59,556 nucleotides of DNA from Nitrospirota bacterium (GCA_030645475.1 JAUSMA010000054.1:1-59556); one strand, 5' to 3'; numbered from the stretch's first letter, positions 49,201 to 57,308 are shown. Made by a program: numbers and translations. The notes: generated by a model from the letters alone, not told the origin.

Positions 49201-49887
49201 TTAGATACTGACATCGAGCACCGCATTCTGCGCTCCAAACCCATCGCCTGCCCCCTCTGCTGCCAGTGGGTCGGCAATCCATTGTTTGCCATCGATCACA
49301 AACATATATTGATAACGTCCCGGCTTCAGTGGAATCGTCGCCGTCCACAGGCCACCTTCGGATCGTTCCAACTGCGTCTGCCCTGGATTCCAGCCGTTAA
49401 AATCTCCCGCGACCGAGACCGACTTGGCACCAGGCTGAAGCAACACGAGCCGCACAAACACGGTAGTCTCTTGCCCAGGTGCGAATGACGCCTGCTGCGC
49501 CTGCCCCCCGGCAACCGGCACAGGCACTTCCACAATCCGTTCAGGCCCAACACGCAGCAGACCCACAACAGCGACCACCACCACACAAGCCGCAGCCATC
49601 GCGCCGGCCAGATTCCACTCCAACGTCCGCGGCAACGTCATGGCTGCGCGGAGTCGATCCCAGAGGCTGATGGACTCCGGCGCAAGCTTGGCCTGCACCT
49701 GCGCCATAAATCGCGCCGACGGCGCGACACGAGGCAACTGCGCTGCTTGGCTCACCACGAGTTCAAGGTTCAGCCAGCGCCGCCGCAACGACTGATCGGT
49801 ATCCATCGCCTGAAGAAACGTCACCCGCTCCTCCGGCGTCAGATCGTCATCGAGAAAGCGTTGGATCAGCAGCTCTTGTTCTCGCAT
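49201..49887 (-). CDS. Membrane anti-sigma factor candidate with CBM48 sensor domain
   Basis: A 228-aa protein. The N-terminal ~75 residues (ELLIQRFLDDDLTPEERVTF) match the zinc-less anti-sigma layout seen after ECF sigma genes. One transmembrane helix is at about 92-112 (LAGAMAAACVVVVAVVGLL). The extracytoplasmic C-terminus (about 145-228) is a CBM48/AMPK-type domain: FVRLVLLQPGAKSVSVAGDF, NGWNPGQTQL, LWTATIPLKPGRYQYMFVID. It starts 3 bp after the sigma stop. Fusion of an anti-sigma layout to a glucan-binding fold is unusual and suggests carbohydrate or envelope sensing. The role is inferred from position and topology. Confidence 0.72.
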   Translation of the reverse strand: MREQELLIQRFLDDDLTPEERVTFLQAMDTDQSLRRRWLNLELVVSQAAQLPRVAPSARFMAQVQAKLAPESISLWDRLRAAMTLPRTLEWNLAGAMAAACVVVVAVVGLLRVGPERIVEVPVPVAGGQAQQASFAPGQETTVFVRLVLLQPGAKSVSVAGDFNGWNPGQTQLERSEGGLWTATIPLKPGRYQYMFVIDGKQWIADPLAAEGAGDGFGAQNAVLDVSI

Positions 49888-49889
49888 CG

Positions 49890-50474
49890 CTACGCCTCTT
49901 TCAATTCTGCCAACTCACGACTCAACTGCACCCGTCCCTTATACACCCGCATTTTCAACGTATCGCCATTTACCCCGAGAATCTCCTGCATCTCTTCGTA
50001 ACTCAACCCTTCGACATGCTTCAAGACAAAGGCTTCTCGGTAGAGGGGCGGCAGCCGCTGGATCGCCCGATCCAATTCAGCAGCAACTTGCTGCTGCGAC
50101 AAGAGCCGTTCCGGGGTCCGCGCCTCCACCACTCGATCGTCGAGCACGTCTTCGATCTCGACATCTTGGAGCCCCTGCCCTGGCCGTTTGACTCTAAGCC
50201 AATCCTTGCACTTGTTGGCTGCGATCCGGTAGAGCCAGGTGGAAAACTTCGACTCGGCCCTGAACGTCGGCAGCGCTTTGAACGCCGCCACAAACGTCTC
50301 TTGGGCCAGATCCTCCGCCTCCGTCCGATCCCCCACCATGCGGTAAGCCAAGTTCACAATCACCGTCGCATATCGTTCGACTAACTGGCCGAATGCATCC
50401 TGGTCCTGCTTGAGGCAGCGAGCAACCAACTTGGCCTCGTCTGCCGCTCCTCGTGGGTCTAGCAGTATCGCCAT
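49890..50474 (-). CDS. ECF RNA polymerase sigma factor (RpoE-like)
   Basis: A 194-aa sigma factor. Region 2: DAFGQLVERYATVIVNLAYR, MVGDRTEAEDLAQETFVAAF and STWLYRIAANKCKDWLRVKR (about 27-105). Region 4: IQRLPPLYREAFVLKHVEGL and SYEEMQEILGVNGDTLKMRV (about 137-180). It is preceded by an ECF-type site with -10 box 56 bp upstream of the ATG, so it probably activates itself. First gene of an operon with the CBM48 anti-sigma candidate. Three more copies of the same promoter lie within 7 kb. Confidence 0.88.
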   Translation of the reverse strand: MAILLDPRGAADEAKLVARCLKQDQDAFGQLVERYATVIVNLAYRMVGDRTEAEDLAQETFVAAFKALPTFRAESKFSTWLYRIAANKCKDWLRVKRPGQGLQDVEIEDVLDDRVVEARTPERLLSQQQVAAELDRAIQRLPPLYREAFVLKHVEGLSYEEMQEILGVNGDTLKMRVYKGRVQLSRELAELKEA

Positions 50475-50529
50475 GCTCGTTCACCCTGCATGGCCGCTGC
50501 CGAATATCCCATTCTGCTTCCCTGATCTA

Positions 50530-50558
50530 TTAGACGAGTCATCACGGTGAAGGTAAAC
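50530..50558 (-). promoter_or_regulatory. ECF-type promoter, site 1 (sigma operon)
   Basis: On the minus strand GTTTACC (50558-50552), 15 bp, CGTCTAA (50536-50530), giving a leader of about 50 nt to the sigma start at 50474. Confidence 0.78.
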
Positions 50559-50571
50559 GCCTACAAAATGA

Positions 50572-51504
50572 TTAGAATCGGTAACTGGCCCCGACCGAGA
50601 ATGCTTGATCCGGAGCCCCATTGGATACGCCTAGCGTCACACCGGCATTCAATCTCCAGGCCGCCGAAGCCGTATAGTTCACCGCGAAGAAAACATCACG
50701 GGCATTTACAAACCCCGGGACAATGGCTCGGTACTCTTCGAAATAGACGCTCGCCAAGAGATCTTTCGTCACGTAGTAACCGGCCCCGACGTCATACCAA
50801 TATTGATTCTGGAAGTTCAGCCCATCGGGATCCCCGATGATGTTGTAGCCCCCATCCAAAAATGCAATCCAACTATTGCCCAACATTTTGGACATTTCGA
50901 TGCCTGCCCCATAGTCCCATTCGCCGGTTCCAAGGCCCTGGCTGGCACTCGCCGTCGGCATCTTCACCCGTCCCGTTACCGCGATAAGCGGGAGATAGTC
51001 ATTTTCTTCCACTACATAGTAGCGCCCTCTCAGAATAATATCGCCGAGACCCGACGTCGTTACTTTTTGTCCGGCTGTTCTGGTTGTAGTTCCGCACGTG
51101 CGGTTCTTCCCGCTCACGTTAGAATTCTTCCCGCTACAGCCTCCATCGTCAGGAGTGCCTCCCCCTCCACCGCCCGATCCACTATTCGTGTTATCGTCGA
51201 CTCGTGTAGCCGTACCGCCGACAAGAGTGGTCCGTCCATCGCTAGTCGCGGTCACAAATGGGATAACCAGGGTCACATCGCCATCTTTAAACATTCTCCG
51301 AATCGATAGGGGCGCATAAAAAAATGTGCTGGTCGTGCCAGTCCCGAAGTTGCCACTGCTATAGCTGGGGGTAAACCCGAGCTGCCAATTGCGATCAGGG
51401 GAAGGTGGACCTTGATCGGTCTTATCCGCCGCATTGCCCACCATAACCCAGAGCCCCAAACACATAACGACACCGATCAGCACTCTTGTCCATTTCAACA
51501 TCAT
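50572..51504 (-). CDS. Outer-membrane beta-barrel protein (MetA-phenol-degradation-like)
   Basis: A 310-aa protein. Signal peptide (VLIGVVMCLGLWVMVGNAA). Alternating amphipathic strands (WQLGFTPSYSSGNFGTGTTS, DIILRGRYYVV, WDYGAGIEMSKMLGNSWIAF) and a C-terminal SVGASYRF ending in Phe indicate an outer-membrane barrel. A Gly/Ser/Cys-rich insert at about 105-140 (NTNSGSGGGGGGTPDDGGCS) is a probable long loop. It lies 114 bp downstream of the RD-repeat gene at 51619 with a hairpin between, so it may be the second, attenuated gene of that ECF-driven unit. Confidence 0.72.
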   Translation of the reverse strand: MMLKWTRVLIGVVMCLGLWVMVGNAADKTDQGPPSPDRNWQLGFTPSYSSGNFGTGTTSTFFYAPLSIRRMFKDGDVTLVIPFVTATSDGRTTLVGGTATRVDDNTNSGSGGGGGGTPDDGGCSGKNSNVSGKNRTCGTTTRTAGQKVTTSGLGDIILRGRYYVVEENDYLPLIAVTGRVKMPTASASQGLGTGEWDYGAGIEMSKMLGNSWIAFLDGGYNIIGDPDGLNFQNQYWYDVGAGYYVTKDLLASVYFEEYRAIVPGFVNARDVFFAVNYTASAAWRLNAGVTLGVSNGAPDQAFSVGASYRF

Positions 51505-51559
51505 GACTCCTTCAATCTTTCTATCTCTGATTCACACCATCGATAGCGCTCATAACACA

Positions 51560-51588
51560 GCGGCGTCGGGCAAGTCTCCCGACGCCGC
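51560..51588 (-). terminator. Hairpin (attenuator-like) between RD-repeat and barrel genes
   Basis: GCGGCGTCGGG / CCCGACGCCGC, a perfect 11-bp GC stem with a 7-nt loop. No T-run follows, so it may be a partial terminator or an mRNA-stability element. Confidence 0.65.
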
Positions 51589-51618
51589 CATCTCGCCGTA
51601 ACCGACAGCGAGGTCGAT

Positions 51619-51987
51619 CTAGTTGCGCCCAGCTCGCTCCGGCTTTTCCGGCCGTTCCGGTCTCTGCGGTCGTTCGGGGCGTTCCGGACGCTGCGAGCGC
51701 TCAACCCGTTCGGGGCGATTTGAGCGATCCATCTGGACAGACCGTGCATTGTCTCGCCCTTCCCGCCCATGCTCGCCCGCCACTTGATCTGCCCGATCGA
51801 GTCCGCGCACCTCGCCGCCGGCACTGGAACGGCGATCCTCCCGTCGATCTTCCTGCTTCAATCCTCGATCCTCTTGCCGTAACCCTCGATCCTCCTGGCG
51901 AACGTCACCCACCTGAGCAAATAGTGCGGGTACACCCACACTGGATAAGAGAAGCGACAAGACTGTGATGTGAGTTAAACGATTCAT
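51619..51987 (-). CDS. Secreted Arg/Asp/Glu/Pro-repeat protein
   Basis: A 122-aa protein. Signal peptide MNRLTHITVLSLLLSSVGVP then ALFAQ. The mature region has two repeat blocks: DVRQEDRGLRQEDRGLKQED (period 7) and RPERVERSQRPERPERPQRP (period 3-4 with Arg-Pro-Glu). The opening DVRQEDR is shared with the 46784 protein. It is polyampholytic, likely disordered. ATG at 51987 with AGGAGGGT upstream; an ECF-type site is 104 bp upstream. Confidence 0.72.
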   Translation of the reverse strand: MNRLTHITVLSLLLSSVGVPALFAQVGDVRQEDRGLRQEDRGLKQEDRREDRRSSAGGEVRGLDRADQVAGEHGREGRDNARSVQMDRSNRPERVERSQRPERPERPQRPERPEKPERAGRN

Positions 51988-52090
51988 ACCCTCCTCCTTT
52001 TTCTATGCCACGTTGAACACGATAACCAGATCGCCACATTGCTGCAAGCTCACAGCGCCCCAGGCCTCACACGACCTTGACTCTACCTAG

Positions 52091-52119
52091 TAAGACGAGG
52101 GAACGATGCCAAGGTAAAC
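52091..52119 (-). promoter_or_regulatory. ECF-type promoter, site 2
   Basis: On the minus strand GTTTACC (52119-52113), 15 bp, CGTCTTA (52097-52091), upstream of the secreted repeat protein starting at 51987. Confidence 0.75.
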
Positions 52120-52213
52120 ACCCTCTCTCACGCTTGATACGTCACCCCAAAAACATGAGCGCCAAGTCACGCCTTCGCAACCACTCGCTCTGTCCACCTG
52201 ACCAAGATCGACC

Positions 52214-52984
52214 TTACCGACTACGGCTGGCTCGATCTGCTCGACGATCAAGCTGACGGTCCTCTCGGCGATCGGCCTGATGATCGAGTTGGCGATCCTC
52301 GCGGCGGTCTACCCGACGATCGTCGTTTACATGCCGGACATCGTCACGGCCACCATGGCCGGATCCACTATTGGCGGAACCAGGCCCACGATTATCGGAT
52401 CCATGCCCGCTATTCCCAGAGCCGGGACCGCTGTTATCACTTCCACCTCGTCCGCCTCGAATGTCGGCCTGATTGCCGCCACGATCATTCACCCCCTCCA
52501 GGCGAAGTCGATCGAACTGCGCGCGAAGGCTCTGCCGTTCGGCTTCCGTCAGTTGCGATTGATCGACACCTTCAATCCTGGCCCGCAACTGTCCTTCTTC
52601 CCGTCCGACCCTTACCCGAACGTCACCGCTACGAAAGGTGACATTCCGTTCTGCGCCGTTCGCCGACGGCACGACGCTCGACACCTGGCGAAGCAGATTC
52701 TTGTTGGGATCGCTGTTCAGGAAGAGCACCCGCTGCTCGGCCTCTGTCAACGACACATTACGGAACTGCACTTCCTGCACCCCTGGCCGTGCGAATTGCG
52801 TTTGAATCGTTTGCTTCAGCGCCTCGATATCCACCGAGCCAGAGCCAGTCCTCGGCAACGCCCCGCTGATCTCGACCTGCCCATTCTGAATCGGCGAAAC
52901 AGTTTGAGCCCAGACCGAACTCGTCACGAGGGCCAATCCACTCACAATCCATACTGTCAGCTGATTCACGCGAAACCCTTTCAT
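52214..52984 (-). CDS. Exported protein with Arg/Asp-repeat C-terminus
   Basis: A 256-aa protein. Signal peptide VNQLTVWIVSGLALVTSSVW then A. About 28-160 is a globular region (VDIEALKQTIQTQFARPGVQ, LTEAEQRVLFLNSDPNKNLL, VRVRVGREEGQLRARIEGVD). About 165-205 is Gly/Ser/Asn-rich, and the final ~40 residues are RD repeats (DRREDRQLDHQADRREDRQL). The Gly-rich block repeats GSGNSGHGSDN-like units. ATG at 52984 has GGAAGGAGGGG upstream. It follows the lipoprotein gene at 55 bp, in the same ECF-driven unit. Confidence 0.72.
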   Translation of the reverse strand: MKGFRVNQLTVWIVSGLALVTSSVWAQTVSPIQNGQVEISGALPRTGSGSVDIEALKQTIQTQFARPGVQEVQFRNVSLTEAEQRVLFLNSDPNKNLLRQVSSVVPSANGAERNVTFRSGDVRVRVGREEGQLRARIEGVDQSQLTEAERQSLRAQFDRLRLEGVNDRGGNQADIRGGRGGSDNSGPGSGNSGHGSDNRGPGSANSGSGHGGRDDVRHVNDDRRVDRREDRQLDHQADRREDRQLDRRADRASRSR

Positions 52985-53039
52985 GGTGCCCCTCCTTCCC
53001 CTGTTTGTTTCATAACGAAAACACTGACTGGCCTGCCGA

Positions 53040-53480
53040 CTACGATCTCGGTTTAGGCAGATCCCCATGAGACGATCCTGCCGGCCTCGGCATATCAGCC
53101 AACACATCCGCCGACCAGGCGACGTGCGCCGGGCACCATTGCCATACACCGAGGGTGATGATTCGAGTAAGACCGGCAGGAATACAGGCCGTCGTATTCA
53201 CCGACACCTTTCGATTGACGACACGCGTCGAAGCCCCACAACGATTCAAGTAGGGTTCGCTGGCCACTTTGTGCAGGTCGAAGTGAGGGACAAAGAAAGC
53301 GACCACCGGCACCGGCAGGACCGCTAACGAAGAGTTGTCCACCCATTCGCCTCCGGCGCAGTGGCCGTCCAACCCCGCGGTTCGTTTCACATCGTCTCGA
53401 ACCAATGTCGACGTGCAACCAGGCAGGAGCAGAAGAATTAAAAGAACGAGCACACTCGCTGTTGAATGGACCTGTCGCAT
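53040..53480 (-). CDS. Bor-like lipoprotein
   Basis: A 146-aa protein. Signal peptide with lipobox ILLLLPGC (Cys at about 22). The C-terminal half resembles Bor/Iss-type proteins loosely: RCGASTRVVNRKVSVNTTAC, then GLTRIITLGVWQWCPAHVAW, with Cys pairs and the I-T-L-G-(I/V) motif. The mature N-terminus is unassigned. It is the first gene after the ECF-type site at 53511, with a strong GGAGGAAGGAGGG leader. The repeat-tailed gene 52214 follows. Confidence 0.6.
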   Translation of the reverse strand: MRQVHSTASVLVLLILLLLPGCTSTLVRDDVKRTAGLDGHCAGGEWVDNSSLAVLPVPVVAFFVPHFDLHKVASEPYLNRCGASTRVVNRKVSVNTTACIPAGLTRIITLGVWQWCPAHVAWSADVLADMPRPAGSSHGDLPKPRS

Positions 53481-53510
53481 GAAGCCCTCCTTCCTCCTTC
53501 GCCTAATGGG

Positions 53511-53539
53511 TTAGACGAGGGAGGGGGAGAAAGGTAAAC
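53511..53539 (-). promoter_or_regulatory. ECF-type promoter, site 3
   Basis: On the minus strand GTTTACC (53539-53533), 15 bp, CGTCTAA (53517-53511). The predicted leader to the ATG at 53480 is only about 25 nt and contains the RBS. Confidence 0.78.
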
Positions 53540-53625
53540 CCTATGCCCAGGAACGGTTATCGGACGCCTTCGAAAAACCCGCAGAATTGTACCGACCGGC
53601 GGAACTGGAGGAGGATAGATAGAAG

Positions 53626-53763
53626 ATGCATCAAATGCCCATGTCAAAAACTTGCGCATCTGCGATGAAAAAAGAAGAAGAGCGAAGCGGAGGGACACCG
53701 GAATACGCGCTTCAAGAAAGGCAGGTCTCTAAGAGAGAATTGTGTCAACAACCTATACACTGA
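53626..53763 (+). CDS. Possible 45-aa small protein
   Basis: An ATG-started frame of 45 codons with GGAGGAGG about 10 bp upstream in the 380-bp gap 53481-53861. The peptide is hydrophilic and charged (MKKEEERSGG, QERQVSKREL). No homologue is recalled. It may be chance; the rest of the gap holds only the ECF site and a hairpin. Confidence 0.25.
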   Translation: MHQMPMSKTCASAMKKEEERSGGTPEYALQERQVSKRELCQQPIH

Positions 53764-53776
53764 ACGGAAACGCACA

Positions 53777-53816
53777 GGCGACAAGACCGACGTATCGCAC
53801 GGCAGATCTTGTCGCC
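53777..53816 (-). terminator. Terminator of the 14-blade lipoprotein gene
   Basis: GGCGACAAGA / TCTTGTCGCC 10-bp stem with a 20-nt loop, 45 bp after the stop. The same stem follows the paralogue at 57221-57259. Confidence 0.7.
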
Positions 53817-53861
53817 CCCACCCATTTCTAGATCTACGTTCAACCAATCCCCCTTATTGAA

Positions 53862-56060
53862 TTACTGCATCACGCCAGTGGTGACGATACTCACAGGACC
53901 ACTTGCCGGAGATACGCCCACGAAGGTGCCCGCCGGCGTCAGAACCCCGGTGTTGACATCAATCGTAAAGGCCGTCACGTCATTGGAACCTCGGTTCGCC
54001 ACATAGGCCCTCCGCCCACTCACGTCCACGGTGATGGAAGCCGGGTTCAGCCCTGCGACAACCGGAGCGCCCGCAGACGTTAGCGCCCCGGTAATCCCAT
54101 CGATCGCGAACATAGACACATTGTTGGAGCCGGTGTTCGCCACATACGCCCACCGTCCGCTCGGGTCCACCGTCACAGAGACGGGGTTTGCCCCCGTAGG
54201 AACCGAAGCGCCCACCGCCGTCAATGCTCCGGTCATGCTATTGATCCTGAATACCGACACATCGTTCGAGGTACCGTTGGCCACATAGGCAAACCGCCCG
54301 CTCAGGGCCACGGTGACGGAGACCGGATTCGTCCCGACGGCAAACGGACTACCCGCCACCGGCGTCAATGCCCCGTCGACTCGATTAATCGCATACGCTG
54401 ACACGCTATTGGAGCCATGATTCACCACATAGGCCCACTGCCCGCTCAGATCCACCGTCACGGCACGAGGGCTAGCTCCTGCAGCAACCGAACCCACAGC
54501 GGTCAACCCCCCGCTGAGCCCGTCGATCGTGAAGGCCGACACATCGTTGGAGCCTTGATTCGCCGTATAGGCAAACCGCCCGCTTGGGTCCACGCTGACG
54601 GCCATGGGAGCCGTCCCGGCAGCAACCGTCCCCACGGCGGTCAATTCTCCGTTCGTACTGTTGATCGCAAAGGCCGACACATCGTGAGAGCCTTGATTCG
54701 CCGTATAGGCAAACCGCCCGATCGAGTCCACGGCTACAGCATGGGGAAGCGTCCCTGTGGAAAATGGACCGCCCGCCGCTGCCGTTAGTGCCCCGGTCGT
54801 ACTGTTGATCGTGAACGCCGACAGGGTCTCGGACAATTGGTTCGCCACATAGGCAAACTTCGGCGTGAACTGCACTGGTGCCCTGCCACCGACAATAGTT
54901 AATGAACTCGGACCGGTGCGGGTGACAACGGTTCCGGACGTCGACAATGGTGTCAGCGCTCCGGTGACACCATTGATCGCAAAGGCCGACACGGTGTTGT
55001 CACCGAAGTTCGTCACATAGACGAATCGCTCGCTTGGGTCCACCGTGACATACATGGGGTTTATGCCTGTAGCAACCGGAGCTCCCACCGCCGTCAATGC
55101 GCCGGTCGTACTGTTGATCGTGAATGCCGACAGGCTGTTGTCACCAAAGTTCGCCACATAGGCCCACCGCCCGCTCGGGTCCAAGGTGATGGCACGAGGG
55201 TCAATCCCTGTTGGAACCGGAGCGCCAGCTGTCAAAGCGCCAGTCGTGCTGTTAATCGTGAAGACCGACACCGTGTTGTCACCGCGGTTCACCACATAGG
55301 CCCACCGCCCGCTCGGATCAACGACGACGGCGCGGGGGAGTGTCCCAGTGGAAAACGGACTGCCTACCACCGCGGTCAGCGCTCCAGTCGTATTATTGAT
55401 CGTGAAGGCCGACACGTTGTCGGAAAAAAGATTCACAACATAGGCAAACCGCCCGCTCGGGTCGACCGTGATATACATGGGAGCAGTCCCTGCGGCAAAC
55501 GGACTGCCCGCCACCGCACTCAACGCCCCCGTCGTGTTATTGATCGTGAAGGCCGACACGTCGTTGGACACACGGTTCGCCACATAGGCCCACCGCCCAC
55601 TCGAATCCACGGTGACAGAAAGGGGGTTTGTCCCTGCGGGCACCGATGGGCCTACCACCGTAAGCGTTCCGGTTGTGCTGTTGATTGCGAACGCCGATAC
55701 GCCACCGGTGATTTCGTTCGTTGCATACGCGAATCGACCGTTTGGGGACAAGGAAACGGAGCTGGGATTGAGCCCTCCCGTCGTGACGTACCCGAGCGGT
55801 CGCAACTGTCCGTTTGTCGGATTGACTGCATAGATAGAGAGCGAGTTCTCGTTCCCGTTCGTCACATAGGCAAACCGAGGCACACTAGCAACAACTGCTG
55901 CCGATGATGTTGGTGCGACCGCCCCGCTACTTCCGCCATCGCCGCCCCCGCCGCATCCCGCTAGAATGACACCCATAATGCCAAGTGTCGCAAGCGACAA
56001 CACCTGGGCCCCCTGCATGATCCCCCTGATCGAGCAAGAAAATCGTTCCATCGTGGTCAT
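53862..56060 (-). CDS. Lipoprotein with two seven-bladed YVTN-type propellers
   Basis: A 732-aa protein. Signal peptide and lipobox (GVILAGC, Cys at about 36), then a Gly/Ser tether. Two sets of seven ~42-residue YVTN/lactonase-like repeats follow, each of the form SVTVDPSGRWAYVAN, then NDVSAFTIN, then TTGALT. The sets are separated near residue 380 by a PSSLTIVGGRAPVQFTPK linker. Seven blades each predict two closed propellers in tandem. It is probably surface-exposed; substrate or ligand unknown. ATG at 56060 with GGAGGTAAGG immediately upstream. Blades are so alike at DNA level that recombination between them is likely. Confidence 0.82.
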   Translation of the reverse strand: MTTMERFSCSIRGIMQGAQVLSLATLGIMGVILAGCGGGGDGGSSGAVAPTSSAAVVASVPRFAYVTNGNENSLSIYAVNPTNGQLRPLGYVTTGGLNPSSVSLSPNGRFAYATNEITGGVSAFAINSTTGTLTVVGPSVPAGTNPLSVTVDSSGRWAYVANRVSNDVSAFTINNTTGALSAVAGSPFAAGTAPMYITVDPSGRFAYVVNLFSDNVSAFTINNTTGALTAVVGSPFSTGTLPRAVVVDPSGRWAYVVNRGDNTVSVFTINSTTGALTAGAPVPTGIDPRAITLDPSGRWAYVANFGDNSLSAFTINSTTGALTAVGAPVATGINPMYVTVDPSERFVYVTNFGDNTVSAFAINGVTGALTPLSTSGTVVTRTGPSSLTIVGGRAPVQFTPKFAYVANQLSETLSAFTINSTTGALTAAAGGPFSTGTLPHAVAVDSIGRFAYTANQGSHDVSAFAINSTNGELTAVGTVAAGTAPMAVSVDPSGRFAYTANQGSNDVSAFTIDGLSGGLTAVGSVAAGASPRAVTVDLSGQWAYVVNHGSNSVSAYAINRVDGALTPVAGSPFAVGTNPVSVTVALSGRFAYVANGTSNDVSVFRINSMTGALTAVGASVPTGANPVSVTVDPSGRWAYVANTGSNNVSMFAIDGITGALTSAGAPVVAGLNPASITVDVSGRRAYVANRGSNDVTAFTIDVNTGVLTPAGTFVGVSPASGPVSIVTTGVMQ

Positions 56061-56530
56061 CCTTACCTCCGAAATTCGTCGTTCACCCTACATCGTTCAA
56101 AAGCAAAATGCTGAATCGGCACTACAGCCCTCTTGCTTATATTTATAGCAGGCTCCGTAGGTAGGGACTATCCCTCAAGAGATGAGGGAGACCCCCTCCT
56201 TTCGAGGGCCCCTCTGGCCATTCCACCCAGCGGAGAATTCCAATATTGAAGAGTCCGAACCTTGAGGTTCAGACTCTTCCCGGTGATGAGAAATTCTATG
56301 GAGCGGTCGAGGAGAGCGTCGACACCGCAACAGGGTCATCAAAAAATGCACAGACACCCGCTGCCCTAACAACGGCCGTCCAGGAGAAGCACGCACTGGA
56401 TATCAGCAGCGAGGGGAGAGGCGCCGTCAGAAAGAAACGAGGGATACACCAATAGCAAGGAAACTAGGCAGAACAGACGAGAGAGGGAATCTGGTTAATT
56501 TTGTAAAACGAAGCCGATCCTCGCGGGTAC
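56061..56530. other. Intergenic region with hairpin and possible -10 element
   Basis: Upstream of the propeller gene, the minus strand has TGCTATAAATATAAG (56149-56135), a plausible extended -10 without a convincing -35. A dyad AAGAGTC...GAACC / GGTTCAGACTCTT at 56249-56278 may end the receiver transcript. No gene supported. Confidence 0.4.
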
Positions 56531-56926
56531 TCATTGTGCCAATTTCGTGTCCTTGACCTTCAACGCATCCTCAACCAGAGTAAGCACCTCTTGAAAATTG
56601 AACGGCTTGAGCAGATAGGCCACCGCTCCCAATCGTAACACTTCTTCAGCAGACTCGATGGAGGCCCCCCCGGTCATGACAATCACTTTGACCTCTTGCC
56701 CGCTAGCTCTGACCCGTCGAAGCAACTCGATACCGCTATAGTCGGGAAGACCGACATCCATAAGGATCAGGTCGATGGGGCATTCGACAATAATCTTTAG
56801 CGCAGCTGAGGCCGTCTCCGCCGTATAGATCCGATAGAACGAGCTGAGAATCATCATCAGGGCCCTACGCGGGCCCTCTTGATCCTCAACAACGAGAATA
56901 GTCTGCTCAGATGGGGTTGCTGCCAT
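56531..56926 (-). CDS. Stand-alone response-regulator receiver protein
   Basis: A 131-aa CheY-like receiver without output domain. ILVVEDQEGPRRALMMIL (about 10-27), LILMDVGLPDYSGIELLRRV (phospho-Asp about 58), VIVMTGGAS and VAYLLKPFNFQEVLTLVEDA. Paralogue of the protein at 45760, differing mainly in the C-terminal tail. It lies between the two propeller genes on the same strand, and no histidine kinase is present in the window. Confidence 0.85.
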   Translation of the reverse strand: MAATPSEQTILVVEDQEGPRRALMMILSSFYRIYTAETASAALKIIVECPIDLILMDVGLPDYSGIELLRRVRASGQEVKVIVMTGGASIESAEEVLRLGAVAYLLKPFNFQEVLTLVEDALKVKDTKLAQ

Positions 56927-57220
56927 ACGTACTCCGATTCAACATGATACTCCAAGTGGGCCATATATATCACAATTCTGATTCCTTCTGACCTTCAATT
57001 CCACGCTCACGGCCTAAAAATACGGCATTACCTCAAGCGCGGCAGCCCTAAACCGCAACACTTCGGCTCTAGCAAGCCTCAGTAAATTTATCCTGAGATC
57101 ATAGGTCAGTAGGGACAGATCGGCCACAACGGAGGAACTACCGGGATGAGTGTTTGACGGTCGACCCTGTCATCAAGTTAAAACTGACACAATAGTTTGC
57201 TACGTAACGAGAAGCAGACA
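56927..57220. other. Intergenic region, no gene supported
   Basis: About 300 bp between the receiver and the terminator of the second propeller gene. A few AT-rich words (ATATATATCAC at 56964) could be a promoter for the receiver gene, but no -35 partner is clear. Confidence 0.3.
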
Positions 57221-57259
57221 GGCGACAAGACCGACACGTGATGCGTCGATCTTGTCGCC
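57221..57259 (-). terminator. Terminator of the second 14-blade lipoprotein gene
   Basis: GGCGACAAGA / TCTTGTCGCC with an inner CGAC/GTCG pair, 50 bp beyond the stop at 57309. Same outer stem as 53777-53816. Confidence 0.72.
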
Positions 57260-57308
57260 CTCGCCTAAATCCTGCATTTCACAATCTGCTAACCGCGCCT
57301 CTACTCGA

